Shown piece by piece: positions 36,601 through 46,264 of a stretch of DNA of 53,064 nt. Every line of letters starts with the position of its first letter. Position 1 is the stretch's first letter. The stretch covers positions 1 to 53,064 of the forward strand of contig DCWA01000042.1 in the NCBI GenBank assembly GCA_002327445.1, read 5' to 3'. The position numbers and the translations under genes are program-made. The notes under the pieces are model-generated. The model was not told where the DNA came from. It worked only from the letters and a program-made list of their open reading frames with translations, and searched no databases. The DNA comes from Desulfobacteraceae bacterium UBA2174. Its GTDB lineage: Bacteria > Desulfobacterota > Desulfobacteria > Desulfobacterales > UBA2174.

Positions 36601-39600
36601 CTGGATGGCTTCTCCCGCCATCGCCTGGTGGATCAGCCGACCGCCCGCTCACCGCCGGGAACGGCTGACGACGGATCAGAGATTCTTTCTACGCCGGCTT
36701 GCCCGCAAAACCTGGGCGTTTTTCGAGACCTTCATCGGTCCGCAAGATCATTGGCTACCGCCGGATAACTATCAGGAGCATCCCGATCCCGTGGTCGCCC
36801 ACCGCACATCGCCGACCAACATGGGCCTCGCCCTGCTGGCCAATTTGTCCGCCTACGACTTCGGCTATCTTTCGGCCGGAAAGCTCCTCGATCGAACCAC
36901 GAAGACCTTCCACACCATGCTGACCCTGGAACGACACCGGGGTCACTTCTACAACTGGTATGACACCCAATCCCTGCAACCGTTGCCGCCGCTCTATATC
37001 TCATCGGTGGACAGCGGGAACCTGGCGGGTCATTTGCTGACACTTCAGCCGGGCCTGCTCGCCCTTGCCGATGACAAAATTCTATCGATGCGCTTGTTGG
37101 ATGGCCTTGGCGACACCCTCGGCATTGTCGCCGACCTTGCGGCCGCCACTGCCAATGCAGATGCTGAAGCCCGGCTTGCCGGGCTTCAGCAGGCCCTGGC
37201 GTCCGCGGCCCGTCGCCCACCTTCTACCCTCATGGCATGGAGATTGGTCCTGGATCGGTTGACCGCCTCGGCCGTGGAATTGGAGGCCGCTATCGAAGCG
37301 CTCGACGCGGACCCTGAAAGCCAATTGAGATGGTGGGTCCGTGCCTTGGCCGGGCAATGTCGCGATGCCCTCGATGATTTTTCCCGTCTGGCACCGTGGA
37401 CGGATCCTTTGTCCTCCCGCAATCGGCTCGGTCACTTTCCCGATCTCGAAGCGATCCCGACCCTGCGAGAGCTGGCGCTTCTGGACGGGAAAATCCAGGT
37501 GTCCATCGCGCAGCGACCGGACTTTTCCGAAACGCCGGAGGCGCTCGTTTGGCGCAATGAACTGCAGAGCCTCGTCGCGGCAGCCGGTCGACGCGCCCGA
37601 ACAAGGATTGCGGCCATCGAAGGGCTTGCGCTGCAATGCGATGCACTTGCCCGGATGGACTACGACTTTCTGTTTGACGAGAAGCGTCATCTGCTGGCCA
37701 TCGGCTACAATGTCGGTGAACACCGGCGCGACGCCAGTTACTACGATCTGCTGGCTTCGGAAGCACGGTTTGCCAGTTTCGTGGGGGTTGCCCAGGGGAA
37801 GCTACCGCAGGAAAGCTGGTTCTCCTTGGCGCGTTTGCTCACCATCGCCGGAGGAGACCCGATCTTGCTGTCGTGGAGCGGTTCGATGTTCGAATACCTG
37901 ATGCCGCTGCTGGTGATGCCGACCTACGAACATACCCTGCTCGATCAGACCTGCAAAACGGCGGTGGACAGGCAGATCGCCTACGGGAAAAAGCGCGGTG
38001 TGCCGTGGGGTGTTTCGGAATGCGGCTACAACGCCATCGATGTGCATTTCAACTACCAGTACCGCGCCTTCGGCGTACCCGGCCTGGGGCTCAAACGGGG
38101 TCTGGCGGAGGACTTGGTGATCGCGCCCTATGCCTCGGTCCTGGCGCTGATGGTGGCGCCCGAGCGGGCGTGTCTGAACCTTGAGCGACTCTCCGCCGAA
38201 GGCTTTGAAACCCGCTATGGCTTTTTCGAAGCCATCGATTACACCCCGTCACGTCTGCCGCCCGGACAATCCTACGCCATTGTCCGGTCCTTCATGGCCC
38301 ATCACCAGGGCATGAGCCTGCTGTCATTGGCCCATTTGCTCCTGGAACGACCGATGCAGAGGCGGTTCGAGTCGGTGCCCTCGTTTCAAGCGACCCTGCT
38401 GCTGCTCCAGGAACGGATTCCCAAGGCGTCCGCATTCTACGCGCACACCACCGATATTTCCGAGCGCCATATGGTTTCCAGCGCTCCCGAAACGCCGATT
38501 CGGGTGTTCACAAGCCCCGACATGCCGAACCCGGCCGTGCAGTTGCTCTCCAACGGCCGCTATCACGTGATGATCACCAATGCCGGTGGCGGTTACAGCC
38601 GCTGGAAGGAGCTGGCCGTCACCCGCTGGCGAGAAGACCGCACCCGCGACAATTGGGGCACCTTCTGCTACCTGCGCGACGTGACCAGCGGGGAGTTCTG
38701 GTCCACCGCATGTCAACCGACGCTCAAACGATCCAAGCCGTCCGAGGTGATCTTCTCGGAAGGACGCGCCGAGTTTCGTTCCCGCGACCACGGATACGTC
38801 ACCCATACCGAGATCGCGGTCTCCATCGAGGATGACATCGAGCTGCGCCGCGTGCGCATCACCAACCGCGCCCGGGCGCGCCGGTCCATCGACGTGACCA
38901 GTTATGCGGAAGTGGTCCTGGCACCGGCTGCCGCGGACGCGCTGCATCCGGCTTTCAGCAATCTGTTCGTACAGACCGAGATTGTCCGGGGCCAGCAGGC
39001 GATCCTGTGCACGCGCCGGCCCCGCTCCCAAGGTGAGGCGGCCCCCTGGATGCTGCACCTCATGGCCGTGCACGGGGCCGAAACCGGAGAAGTCTCCTAT
39101 GAGACCGATCGCCTGCGGTTCATCGGCCGTGGCAACACCGTCGCCGAGCCCCGGGCGGTCCTCGGGGATGGCGATTCCTATGAGGAGACCCTCTCGGGCA
39201 GCGACGGCTCGGTGCTCGATCCGATTGTCGCCATCCGCTGTCGGATTACACTGGATCCCGAGGCATCTGCTACCATCAACATCGTCTCCGGCATCGCCGA
39301 AACCCGTGAAGCGGCCATGCGCCTGGTGGAAAAATACCAGGATCGGCGGCTCGCCGACCGCGTTTTCGATCTGGCCTGGACCCATGGCCAAGTGATGCTG
39401 CGGCAGCTGAATGCCTCACAGGCCGACGCGCAACTCTTCGGGCGCCTGGCCGGTTCGATCATCTACCCCCATTCCGCGCTGCGAGCCGATCCGAGCGTCC
39501 TGAAAAAGAATCGCCGGGGCCAGTCCGGGCTATGGAGTTACGGGATCTCCGGCGACCTGCCGATTGTGCTTCTGAGGATTGAAGATCCGGCCCATATCGA

Positions 39601-42439
39601 GCTGGTACGCCAACTCGTCCAAGCCCACGCCTACTGGCATCTCAAAGGGCTGGTGGTGGATTTGGCGATCTGGAACGAAGATCGCGCCGGTTACCGGCAA
39701 CTGCTCCATGACCAGATCATGGAGATTATCGCCGCCAGCACCGAAGCCAACGTGACCGATCGCCCCGGAGGCATATTCGTAAGACCAGCGGACCAGATCG
39801 CGGAGGAAGATCGCCTATTGATCCAATCGGTGGCGCGCGTCATCATCACCGACAGGCGGGGGGCGCTGGCGGACCAGATCGGTCGGCTCGGTCCCCTGGA
39901 ATCCGTGGCGCCGTTGCTTGCCCCGACCCGCATCCACCGCGCCGAACCCTTGACCGTGGCCGCCTTGCCTCGCCCCGATCTGGATTTTTTCAACGGGATC
40001 GGCGGATTTACCCCGGACGGCCGCGAATATGTCATGACCACCGCCCGCGGGCAGGTGACACCGGCGCCCTGGGTCAATGTGCTGGCCAACCCGCACTTCG
40101 GCAGCGTTATCTCGGAGAGTGGTCAGGCCTACACCTGGAGCGAGAATGCCCACGAGTTCCGCCTGACACCCTGGGGCAACGACCCTGTCGGGGATTCGAG
40201 CGGAGAAGCGTTGTACCTGCGCGATGAAGAGCGCGGCCACTTCTGGTCGCCCACGCCCCTGCCCGGCCTTGGAGCGACGCCCTACGTCACCCGTCACGGC
40301 TTTGGCTACAGCGTCTTCGAGCACACCGAGCGCGGCATCCATTCAGAGCTGTGGGTTTACGTAGCCCTGGACGCGGCGATCAAGTTCATGGTGCTCAAAG
40401 TGCGCAACACTTCGGGTCGATCCCGCCGGATCTCCGCCAGCGGGTACGCGGAATGGGTGCTTGGCGGTCTGCGGCCGGAATCGGCCATGCATGTTATCAC
40501 TGAAATCGACCCGAACAGCGGCGCACTGTTTGCGCGCAACCCGTATAACACCGAGTTCCGGGACCGGGTTGCGTTCTTCGACGTGGACGATGCAACGCGC
40601 ACCGTAACCGGCAATCGGACTGAATTCCTGGGACGCAACGGGTCGCTGCGGAATCCGGCCGCCATGTTACGGACCCACCTTTCCGGCAAAGTAGGCGCCG
40701 CGCTGGATCCCTGCGGAGCGATTCAGGTGAGCCTCGATCTGGCCGGCGGGCAGGAGCGGGAGATTGTCTTCCGGCTTGGCGTCGGGCGCTCTGCCGACGA
40801 TGCGCGCAACCTGGTCAACCGTTTTCGAGGATCCACCAGTGCGCGCGTCGTTCTCGATGCGGTGTGGAAGCACTGGGCCCACACCCTGGGGGCGGTCAAT
40901 GTGGAAACGCCCGATCCGTCCTTGAACGTGATGGCCAACGGCTGGCTGTTGTACCAAACGCTGGCGTGCCGACTTTGGGCGCGCACCGCCACCTACCAGT
41001 CGGGGGGCGCTTTCGGTTTCCGCGATCAGTTGCAGGATGTGATGGCCCTCATCCACGCAAGGCCGCATCTGGTGCGCGAGCACCTGCTCGTGTGTGCTGC
41101 CCGTCAATTCCCGGAGGGCGACGTGCAGCACTGGTGGCACCCGCCGACGGGACGGGGGGTGCGCACGCGCTGTTCGGACGATTACCTCTGGCTGCCGCTG
41201 GCGACCAGCCGCTATGTCCTGGCCACCGGGGATACCGGGGTGCTGGATGAGCCCGTCCACTTCCTCGAAGGGCGCCCCTTAAAAGACGATGAAGAATCCT
41301 ATTACGATCTGCCCGGGCCCTCCGAAGAGACGCAGAGTCTTTACCAACACTGTGTCCGCGCCATCCTGAAAAGCCTCAAATTCGGCGAGCACGGCCTGCC
41401 GTTGATCGGCTCGGGTGACTGGAACGACGGCATGAACCTGGTGGGCGAACACGGCAAGGGCGAGAGTGTGTGGTTGGGCTTTTTTCTATATGAAGTGCTC
41501 ATGCGTTTCACGGAAGTGGCCGGCACCCATGGTGACACGGCCTTTGTCCAGCGCTGCCGCAGAGAAGCGGATCGTCTGCGTGGCAATCTCGAGGCACATG
41601 GATGGGACGGCGCGTGGTACCGGCGCGCCTATTTCGACGACGGCACGCCGCTTGGATCGTCGAGCAGCTCGGAATGTCAAATCGATTCGATCGCCCAGAG
41701 CTGGTCCGTGCTTTCGGGGGCGGGTGATCGGGAGCGTTCTCGCCTGGCCATGGAAGCGGTGGATGCGCGTCTTGTTCGCCGCGAGCATGGACTGGTCCAG
41801 CTCCTGGACCCGCCTTTCGACAAATCCGCCCTGGACCCCGGCTATATCAAAGGCTATGTCCCCGGCGTGCGGGAAAACGGCGGGCAGTACACCCACGCGG
41901 CCATCTGGGCGGCAATGGCCTTCGCCCGCCTGGGGGACAACCGGCGCGCGTGGGAGCTGTTTCGCATGATCAATCCGGTGAACCACGCCCGATCGGCCGA
42001 GGAAGCCGCCACCTACAAAGTGGAACCCTACGTCGTCGCCGCCGATGTCTACGCGGTGCCTCCGCACACCGGCCGAGGCGGCTGGACCTGGTACACCGGC
42101 TCGGCCGCCTGGATGTATCGACTCATCGTGGAATCTCTTCTGGGCCTCAAGCGCCAAGGGGACAAGCTCCGGGTTGCACCGCGCCTGCCCGCGGATTGGG
42201 AGGGCTATAAGGTGCATTACCGCTACCGGGAGACCATTTACCACATCAGCGTCCGGCAGCTTGCCGCCGGCAAGGGGCGGATGCAGGTAACCGTGGATGG
42301 CATCGAGCAACCCGATCAGGCCATCCCGCTTGTCGACGACCACAAGGAACACCGGGTGGAGGTCGAAACGCCGACACCCGGGCATCCGGACCGGCTCGAA
42401 AATGCTGAGCTGAAAACAGGGGCAACCGTGGGCATGTAG
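33620..42439 (+). CDS. ndvB: Cyclic beta-1,2-glucan synthase-type protein (NdvB/ChvB)
   Basis: The 2939-residue protein has the NdvB architecture. It has a helical N-terminus, membrane helices about 427-485, and a GT84 glucosyltransferase with a DTDTQLARDSAW region near residue 645. More membrane helices follow near 835-1000, then a glucoamylase-like region (SGSMFEYLMPLLVMPTYEHT near 1420) and two carbohydrate-binding/phosphorylase (GH94) repeats. The last has GSGDWNDGMNLVG near 2600 and GGWTWYTGSAAWMYR near 2815. It makes periplasmic cyclic glucans for osmotic adaptation. I place the start at ATG 33620 after GAAGGA. Placement between stress genes and the PAS activator supports envelope function. 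Confidence 0.9.
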   Translation: MKTRSEQIRSILFHFWANRRRTGAAPSVACAEPPLRAELFSSEQMKLHGEALANSHKLSTGHASDRLLPRLTENEGVLMATCNLLTEAIKAKQRIDPAGEWLLDNFYLIEEQIRTARRHLPKGYSRELPRLLNLPSAGLPRVYDIALEIIAHGDGRVDPENLSSFVVAYQSVTILKIGELWAIPIMLRLALIENLRRVAARIAASRIERNRANHWADLMTEIAARDPKNLILAVADMARAKPPMVSAFVAELTRCLQSQGSALSLPLTWIEQQLSECGQTIEQLVHAETQQQAADQVSMSNSIGSLRFLGAMAWREFVETMSIVEQTLREDPGDVYGEMDFATRDCYRHVVEKIAKRSPHTESEVARRAIHLAQEGAAAKGGSDREAHVGFYLIDEGLTRLEGMARVRLSPAEILRKIGSRFSLPLYGGAILLLTAIFTGPLAARAHSAGLPVWALGLFGLLWLVCTSHLAVALVNWLATALATPHPLPRMDFSQGIPSELRTLVVVPTMLTGTESIEELIEALEVRFLANRDDHLHFGLLTDFRDAVEEKLPEDESLLRLARQKIEALNSQYRCPEGDRFYLFHRPRRWNPRDRIWMGYERKRGKLTDLNAFLRGAADGAPMDRFTLVVGDTRVLANVKYVITLDTDTQLARDSAWQFVGAMAHPLNRARYDPEKQRVVAGYGILQPRVAVSLSGRNRSRYAHLCASDAGIDPYTRAVSDVYQDLFGEGSFIGKGIYEVDAFERALAGRFPANRILSHDLLEGCYARAGLLSDVQLYEEYPSSYSSDVSRRHRWIRGDWQIARWLLPDIPVPNRRRPKKSLSMLSRWKIFDNLRRSLVAAALTLMLLTGWIVFPSPGFWTWAVIGIILIPALCASALKLLLKSDDETLGQHLAAEARTALRNIFQAAFTLVCLPYEGFFSLDAVTRAGWRMLISHRQLLQWDLSGDAARQNGTGLADSWRTMWFAPVLAAATAIYLILSRPASLAVAGPVLCLWMASPAIAWWISRPPAHRRERLTTDQRFFLRRLARKTWAFFETFIGPQDHWLPPDNYQEHPDPVVAHRTSPTNMGLALLANLSAYDFGYLSAGKLLDRTTKTFHTMLTLERHRGHFYNWYDTQSLQPLPPLYISSVDSGNLAGHLLTLQPGLLALADDKILSMRLLDGLGDTLGIVADLAAATANADAEARLAGLQQALASAARRPPSTLMAWRLVLDRLTASAVELEAAIEALDADPESQLRWWVRALAGQCRDALDDFSRLAPWTDPLSSRNRLGHFPDLEAIPTLRELALLDGKIQVSIAQRPDFSETPEALVWRNELQSLVAAAGRRARTRIAAIEGLALQCDALARMDYDFLFDEKRHLLAIGYNVGEHRRDASYYDLLASEARFASFVGVAQGKLPQESWFSLARLLTIAGGDPILLSWSGSMFEYLMPLLVMPTYEHTLLDQTCKTAVDRQIAYGKKRGVPWGVSECGYNAIDVHFNYQYRAFGVPGLGLKRGLAEDLVIAPYASVLALMVAPERACLNLERLSAEGFETRYGFFEAIDYTPSRLPPGQSYAIVRSFMAHHQGMSLLSLAHLLLERPMQRRFESVPSFQATLLLLQERIPKASAFYAHTTDISERHMVSSAPETPIRVFTSPDMPNPAVQLLSNGRYHVMITNAGGGYSRWKELAVTRWREDRTRDNWGTFCYLRDVTSGEFWSTACQPTLKRSKPSEVIFSEGRAEFRSRDHGYVTHTEIAVSIEDDIELRRVRITNRARARRSIDVTSYAEVVLAPAAADALHPAFSNLFVQTEIVRGQQAILCTRRPRSQGEAAPWMLHLMAVHGAETGEVSYETDRLRFIGRGNTVAEPRAVLGDGDSYEETLSGSDGSVLDPIVAIRCRITLDPEASATINIVSGIAETREAAMRLVEKYQDRRLADRVFDLAWTHGQVMLRQLNASQADAQLFGRLAGSIIYPHSALRADPSVLKKNRRGQSGLWSYGISGDLPIVLLRIEDPAHIELVRQLVQAHAYWHLKGLVVDLAIWNEDRAGYRQLLHDQIMEIIAASTEANVTDRPGGIFVRPADQIAEEDRLLIQSVARVIITDRRGALADQIGRLGPLESVAPLLAPTRIHRAEPLTVAALPRPDLDFFNGIGGFTPDGREYVMTTARGQVTPAPWVNVLANPHFGSVISESGQAYTWSENAHEFRLTPWGNDPVGDSSGEALYLRDEERGHFWSPTPLPGLGATPYVTRHGFGYSVFEHTERGIHSELWVYVALDAAIKFMVLKVRNTSGRSRRISASGYAEWVLGGLRPESAMHVITEIDPNSGALFARNPYNTEFRDRVAFFDVDDATRTVTGNRTEFLGRNGSLRNPAAMLRTHLSGKVGAALDPCGAIQVSLDLAGGQEREIVFRLGVGRSADDARNLVNRFRGSTSARVVLDAVWKHWAHTLGAVNVETPDPSLNVMANGWLLYQTLACRLWARTATYQSGGAFGFRDQLQDVMALIHARPHLVREHLLVCAARQFPEGDVQHWWHPPTGRGVRTRCSDDYLWLPLATSRYVLATGDTGVLDEPVHFLEGRPLKDDEESYYDLPGPSEETQSLYQHCVRAILKSLKFGEHGLPLIGSGDWNDGMNLVGEHGKGESVWLGFFLYEVLMRFTEVAGTHGDTAFVQRCRREADRLRGNLEAHGWDGAWYRRAYFDDGTPLGSSSSSECQIDSIAQSWSVLSGAGDRERSRLAMEAVDARLVRREHGLVQLLDPPFDKSALDPGYIKGYVPGVRENGGQYTHAAIWAAMAFARLGDNRRAWELFRMINPVNHARSAEEAATYKVEPYVVAADVYAVPPHTGRGGWTWYTGSAAWMYRLIVESLLGLKRQGDKLRVAPRLPADWEGYKVHYRYRETIYHISVRQLAAGKGRMQVTVDGIEQPDQAIPLVDDHKEHRVEVETPTPGHPDRLENAELKTGATVGM

Positions 42440-42566
42440 ATAAATATGAAAAGATCCGGGAATCTCGTCCTTCGTGAACCGGTACAAAAATTATTGATGC
42501 GATTCGGATTTTTTGATATTTTTTCTAACCACTTGATTCCATGCAGATAAACAGGGGCGGCATCAA

Positions 42567-44048
42567 ATGGAAAAAAGTTTTCTGAAAATCCACAACAGCA
42601 TCCTGGGGTCCATTCGCGAACCCCTGATCCTTTTAAGTCCGGATCTCAAGGTTATCACGGCCAACCCTTCCTTTTATCGTACATTCAATGTAAAGCCCGA
42701 TGAAACAGAGGGCGTGCTGATCTATGATCTCGGCAATCGGCAATGGGACATCCCCAAGCTCCGGCAGTTGCTTGAAAAAGTCCTTCCTCAAAATACCAGT
42801 TTCCATGATTTCGAGGTCGAGCATGCATTTCAGGATATCGGCCTGAAAATAATGCATTTGAACGCCAGACGGATCTATATTGACGGCAGTCAAACCCAAA
42901 TGATCCTGCTGGCCGTCGAGGATGTGACCGAGCGCGAATATTACAAAAGACATCTTGAAGATATTGTCAAACAACGAACGGCCGAACTCAAAGAGGCAAA
43001 CCAGGCGCTGGAGCTCAGCCGGCAAAAAGCCGAGGCCGCCCTTTCTGAAATCAGGGTCTTGAAAGATCAGCTTGAAGCCGAGAGAGCTTATCTCCAGGAG
43101 GAAATCAAACAAGAATACAACTTTGAGAACATGATCGGGCAAAGCGATGCCATCAACTATGTGTTTTTCAAAATTGAACAGATCGCCGCCACTGACACCA
43201 ACATCTTGATCCTGGGCGAAACCGGAACCGGCAAGGAACTTGCTGCGCGCGCCATTCACGCCTCGAGCCTGCGCAAAGATCGCGCCCTGGTGAAGACGAA
43301 TTGCGCGACCTTGCCTTCGGAGTTGATCGAAAGCGAACTTTTCGGTCATGAAAAAGGGGCTTTCACCGGGGCGCATTCCAAACGTTTAGGCCGTTTTGAA
43401 ATCGCGGACGGGGCCACTCTTTTTCTGGATGAGATAGGGGAACTGCCCTTGGAATTGCAGCCCAAGCTGCTCCAGGTAATCGATAATGGTGAATTTGAGC
43501 GCCTGGGCAGCTCCGACACGCGAAAGGTGAATGTCCGCATTATTGCCGCCACCAATCGCAATCTGGAAGAGGAAGTCCGTAAGGGCGCTTTCAGGGAAGA
43601 TCTCTGGTACCGGTTGAATATTTTTCCGATCACCATGCCGCCGCTGCGCGATCGCTTGGAGGATATCCCTCTGCTGGTTCACTTCTTTGTCGACAAGATC
43701 ACCAAGAGACTGGGCAAATCCATCCAGACGATTCCGGTGCACGTAATGGACACCATGCTGCAATACCATTGGCCGGGTAATATTCGCGAGCTGGAAAATG
43801 TCCTCGAACGGGCGGTGATCAACTCCTCGGGTCCCAAGCTGCGGCTGGTGGATGATCTGAAACCAAGGCACAAGGATCCTCAAAGATCGGAAGAAACACT
43901 CGAAAATTTCGAACGAGAATATATCAAACGAGTGCTGGAACAGACGGGCTGGAAAGTGAGTGGCAAAAACAGCGCGGCTGAAATTCTGGGCTTGGACCGC
44001 AGTACCTTGCGCGCCCGCATGCGCAAACTCAACATAGACAAACGCTGA
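42567..44048 (+). CDS. PAS-domain sigma-54-dependent transcriptional activator
   Basis: The 493-residue protein has an N-terminal PAS-like sensor (residues 10-130), a coiled coil (130-185), and an AAA+ domain with Walker A GETGTGKE near 217, GAFTGA at 264-269 and FLDEIGEL near 287. It ends in a Fis-type helix-turn-helix (AAEILGLDRSTLRARM, about 465-482). There is no receiver domain, so a small ligand, redox or partner signal acting on the PAS domain is likely. It lies directly upstream of palindrome 2 and between the two units with matching operators and sigma-54 promoters. It is therefore the best candidate for their regulator. Confidence 0.93.
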   Translation: MEKSFLKIHNSILGSIREPLILLSPDLKVITANPSFYRTFNVKPDETEGVLIYDLGNRQWDIPKLRQLLEKVLPQNTSFHDFEVEHAFQDIGLKIMHLNARRIYIDGSQTQMILLAVEDVTEREYYKRHLEDIVKQRTAELKEANQALELSRQKAEAALSEIRVLKDQLEAERAYLQEEIKQEYNFENMIGQSDAINYVFFKIEQIAATDTNILILGETGTGKELAARAIHASSLRKDRALVKTNCATLPSELIESELFGHEKGAFTGAHSKRLGRFEIADGATLFLDEIGELPLELQPKLLQVIDNGEFERLGSSDTRKVNVRIIAATNRNLEEEVRKGAFREDLWYRLNIFPITMPPLRDRLEDIPLLVHFFVDKITKRLGKSIQTIPVHVMDTMLQYHWPGNIRELENVLERAVINSSGPKLRLVDDLKPRHKDPQRSEETLENFEREYIKRVLEQTGWKVSGKNSAAEILGLDRSTLRARMRKLNIDKR

Positions 44049-44148
44049 TTTTTTCAATCCAGTCCGATTCAGCCCTCATCACACGACGCCAAAATCGAAT
44101 CACCTCCCACCAAGCCGACTTTCATATCTCCGTTGTCCATAATGCGCT

Positions 44149-44164
44149 CCCACCATATGGTGGG
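44149..44164. promoter_or_regulatory. 16-bp perfect palindrome after the activator gene
   Basis: CCCACCATATGGTGGG is perfectly self-complementary with no loop, 100 bases after the activator stop and 52 bases before palindrome 2. It could be a protein-binding site. There is no T-run for a terminator. Confidence 0.45.
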
Positions 44165-44215
44165 CCACAATACCACCAGCCAGCGCGGCTCTTGATGTTC
44201 CCGATCAGGTCAATT

Positions 44216-44246
44216 GGTCACATATGATCCTTGGTCATATATGACC
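44216..44246. promoter_or_regulatory. Activator-binding palindrome 2 upstream of the small-stress-gene unit
   Basis: Arms GGTCACATATGA and TCATATATGACC (one mismatch) are separated by 7 bases (TCCTTGG), the same design and size as palindrome 1. Confidence 0.85.
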
Positions 44247-44344
44247 GCTGTCATTGATGCCCATCCGCTCCGCCGTCAATGCGCGCTTGATCTCATTTCA
44301 TTGTTAAAACAATTGAATAAGATTTAGGTGGCGGGCAATCGATT

Positions 44345-44360
44345 GTCGGCACGCTTCTTG
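44345..44360 (+). promoter_or_regulatory. Sigma-54 (-24/-12) promoter of the 44.5-50.4 kb unit
   Basis: CGGCACG-CTTC-TTGAG shows the -24 and -12 elements with exact spacing, about 115 bases downstream of palindrome 2. The TTAAAACAA-TAA stretch between operator and promoter is also shared with the first module. Confidence 0.82.
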
Positions 44361-44505
44361 AGTTGACAGAACGGTAGAGGGGTGAATCGGCAAGCAGGCA
44401 CGCAACAGAGAAGGTCGGAAGTTCAAGCGGTGGAGGTTTCAATGACAGGCTTGGTTACCGCCATTTGATGCCATCCATGGCAGGCATCTGTCGGAGGGAA
44501 AAATC

Positions 44506-44784
44506 ATGGGAACCAGCTTAGGAACAAAGAATATCAAGCAATTGTTGGATGAGGCCGATGAACTTATCCATCGAATAAATTCGGATACCCTCGAGGAGAT
44601 GAATGAAGAGCATCGTTTGCAATTCGAATTGTACGCTCAAAAATTGGAAAAAATCAAATCCAAAGTCCAGAGAAGCATTGAAACGAAAGAAACATCGAAA
44701 ATGGACTACGGCGCGGAAGGTTTCCATGAAGCGATCCTTGATATTGTAAAAGCAATGAAGGGGCTGACAAAATTTCTTGGCTGA
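44506..44784 (+). CDS. Small coiled-coil protein, unknown family
   Basis: The 92-residue, highly charged, alpha-helical protein (LLDEADELIHRINSDTLEEM, LEKIKSKVQRSIETKE) has no membrane segment. GGAGGG precedes the ATG. It is the first gene after the second sigma-54 promoter. No family is recognised. Confidence 0.7.
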   Translation: MGTSLGTKNIKQLLDEADELIHRINSDTLEEMNEEHRLQFELYAQKLEKIKSKVQRSIETKETSKMDYGAEGFHEAILDIVKAMKGLTKFLG

Positions 44785-44817
44785 TCTTGGCTGAAAAATT
44801 TTAAAGGGGAAAAAATC

Positions 44818-44976
44818 ATGTCAATTACCACCATATTGATCGTCATCTTGATTCTGGCTCTTTTAGGTGTCATCCCGGTCTGGCCGCATAGCCGATCCTG
44901 GGGGTACATGCCGAGCAGCGGGCTTGGGTTGGTGGTGATTATTGTTGTTATTCTTTTCTTATTAGGCAAAATCTAG
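44818..44976 (+). CDS. DUF3309-family small membrane protein
   Basis: The 52-residue protein has two hydrophobic stretches (TTILIVILILALLGVIPVW and GLVVIIVVILFLLG) around the conserved PHSRSWGYMPSSGLG core that marks DUF3309. AGGGG precedes the ATG. It follows the coiled-coil gene by 33 bases. Function unknown; common in stress gene clusters. Confidence 0.85.
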   Translation: MSITTILIVILILALLGVIPVWPHSRSWGYMPSSGLGLVVIIVVILFLLGKI

Positions 44977-45025
44977 TCTAAGCAATCTAATTTTAATTAC
45001 CGACATGGAATGGAGGAGATACATC

Positions 45026-45352
45026 ATGAAAAGTTCAGAAAATAGCGCTGAAAACAAAATCGATTATGAAAAACAAAAATATGTTGAGAAACGGAAGGCT
45101 CAGATTGATAAATGGAACGATGAGATTGAAGATCTGAATGCCAAAATCGCAATGGCCGACGCGGATGCCGAAGCAAAACTTGAGCACAAAGCGCATGTAG
45201 CCACTCTCCGGCAGAAACGTGATGAGGCCAGGGCCAAACTGACGGAGATTGAGGAAGCGGACAATGATCGATGGGAAGATCTCAAGGATGGTATGGAAAA
45301 CATTTGGACGAATATCAAGGATGGTTTCGAAAAAGTAAAAGCGAAATTTTAG
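45026..45352 (+). CDS. Sll1863-like coiled-coil stress protein
   Basis: The 108-residue protein is a nearly continuous charged coiled coil (KRKAQIDKWNDEIEDLNAKI, HVATLRQKRDEARAKLTEIE) ending in DGFEKVKAKF, like the short stress-related coiled-coil proteins called sll1863 family. I take the ATG at 45026, behind GGAGGAG, over an upstream ATG without site. Confidence 0.7.
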   Translation: MKSSENSAENKIDYEKQKYVEKRKAQIDKWNDEIEDLNAKIAMADADAEAKLEHKAHVATLRQKRDEARAKLTEIEEADNDRWEDLKDGMENIWTNIKDGFEKVKAKF

Positions 45353-45482
45353 GCGACGCGAGCAGCTTTTTTTCGACTTCATCATAGCAGCATCGAATCT
45401 ATGGCAGAGAGGTCGGCCGTCAGGGTAAATAGCAATAAAGATAACGTTTTCGAAGGTAATTTTTTAAAAATGGGGAAGTAAA

Positions 45483-45704
45483 ATGAAAACATACACCGTG
45501 ATAGGCATCTGTCTTATCTTGATCGGAATTTTTGCATTCACGTATCAGGGATTCACCTTTACGACCAGAGAAAAAATCGCAGATGTCGGCCCCATCCACA
45601 TGACTGCCGAGAGCACCCGAACAGTCCCGCTTCAGCCGATCGTTGGCGCGCTTTGTCTCGCGGGGGGTATCGTTTTGCTGGTTACAGATAAAATGAATCG
45701 GTGA
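45483..45704 (+). CDS. DUF3185-like small membrane protein
   Basis: The 73-residue protein has two hydrophobic helices (VIGICLILIGIFAFTYQG and QPIVGALCLAGGIVLLVT) around a short loop with TTREKIADVGPIHMTAE. The layout and the FAFTYQG-x-TTRE core match small conserved membrane proteins often found beside BON and CsbD genes. Function unknown. Confidence 0.7.
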   Translation: MKTYTVIGICLILIGIFAFTYQGFTFTTREKIADVGPIHMTAESTRTVPLQPIVGALCLAGGIVLLVTDKMNR

Positions 45705-45761
45705 AAGGTTGGGAGACGTCGAAGTTAACGATAGGTCAGGGTTCGCGAAAGAAGGTATGGC

Positions 45762-46187
45762 ATGAGAGTGTCCACGGTAGAGAAAGGAAAATCTATATTC
45801 GAAAAAGCTGGAAAGGAAATATCAAAGCGCATACTAATGGTTGATGATAACAAAAGTATCAGGGACACAGTTGCCGATTTTCTGGTGTCTTTGGAATATG
45901 AGGTGGCGCTTGCCGTCGATGGAATAGAAGCACTGGCCGTATTTCTCGATAAATCTTTCGATTTGGTTTTAACCGATTTCGAGATGCCTGCCATGGATGG
46001 TTATATTTTGGCCGGACATATCAAAGAAAACTCTCCAGGTACACCGGTCATACTGATCACGGGCGCTGATAGAGGAACTGTTTTGAAAATGGTGGAGGCA
46101 GGGCCTGTGGACTCGATCATCTTCAAACCCTTCATGCTGGATGACCTTCAAACTTCAGTCCAAAGAGCTTTGGCCTTCCGATGTTGA
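45762..46187 (+). CDS. Stand-alone response-regulator receiver domain
   Basis: The 141-residue protein has a 20-residue lead and one intact receiver domain: acidic pair in ILMVDDNKS, phospho-acceptor Asp in LTDFEMPAMDG, Thr in ILITGAD and Lys in IIFKPF. No output domain is present, so it acts through protein contact. No histidine kinase is adjacent. A possible target is the PAS activator or another island protein. Confidence 0.9.
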   Translation: MRVSTVEKGKSIFEKAGKEISKRILMVDDNKSIRDTVADFLVSLEYEVALAVDGIEALAVFLDKSFDLVLTDFEMPAMDGYILAGHIKENSPGTPVILITGADRGTVLKMVEAGPVDSIIFKPFMLDDLQTSVQRALAFRC

Positions 46188-46264
46188 AAGATTTTCTTCT
46201 CCACGGTGTGGTTACATTCGATACTTAATCCTGAAAGCATCTACAGATGCAGAAAGGTGGATCG

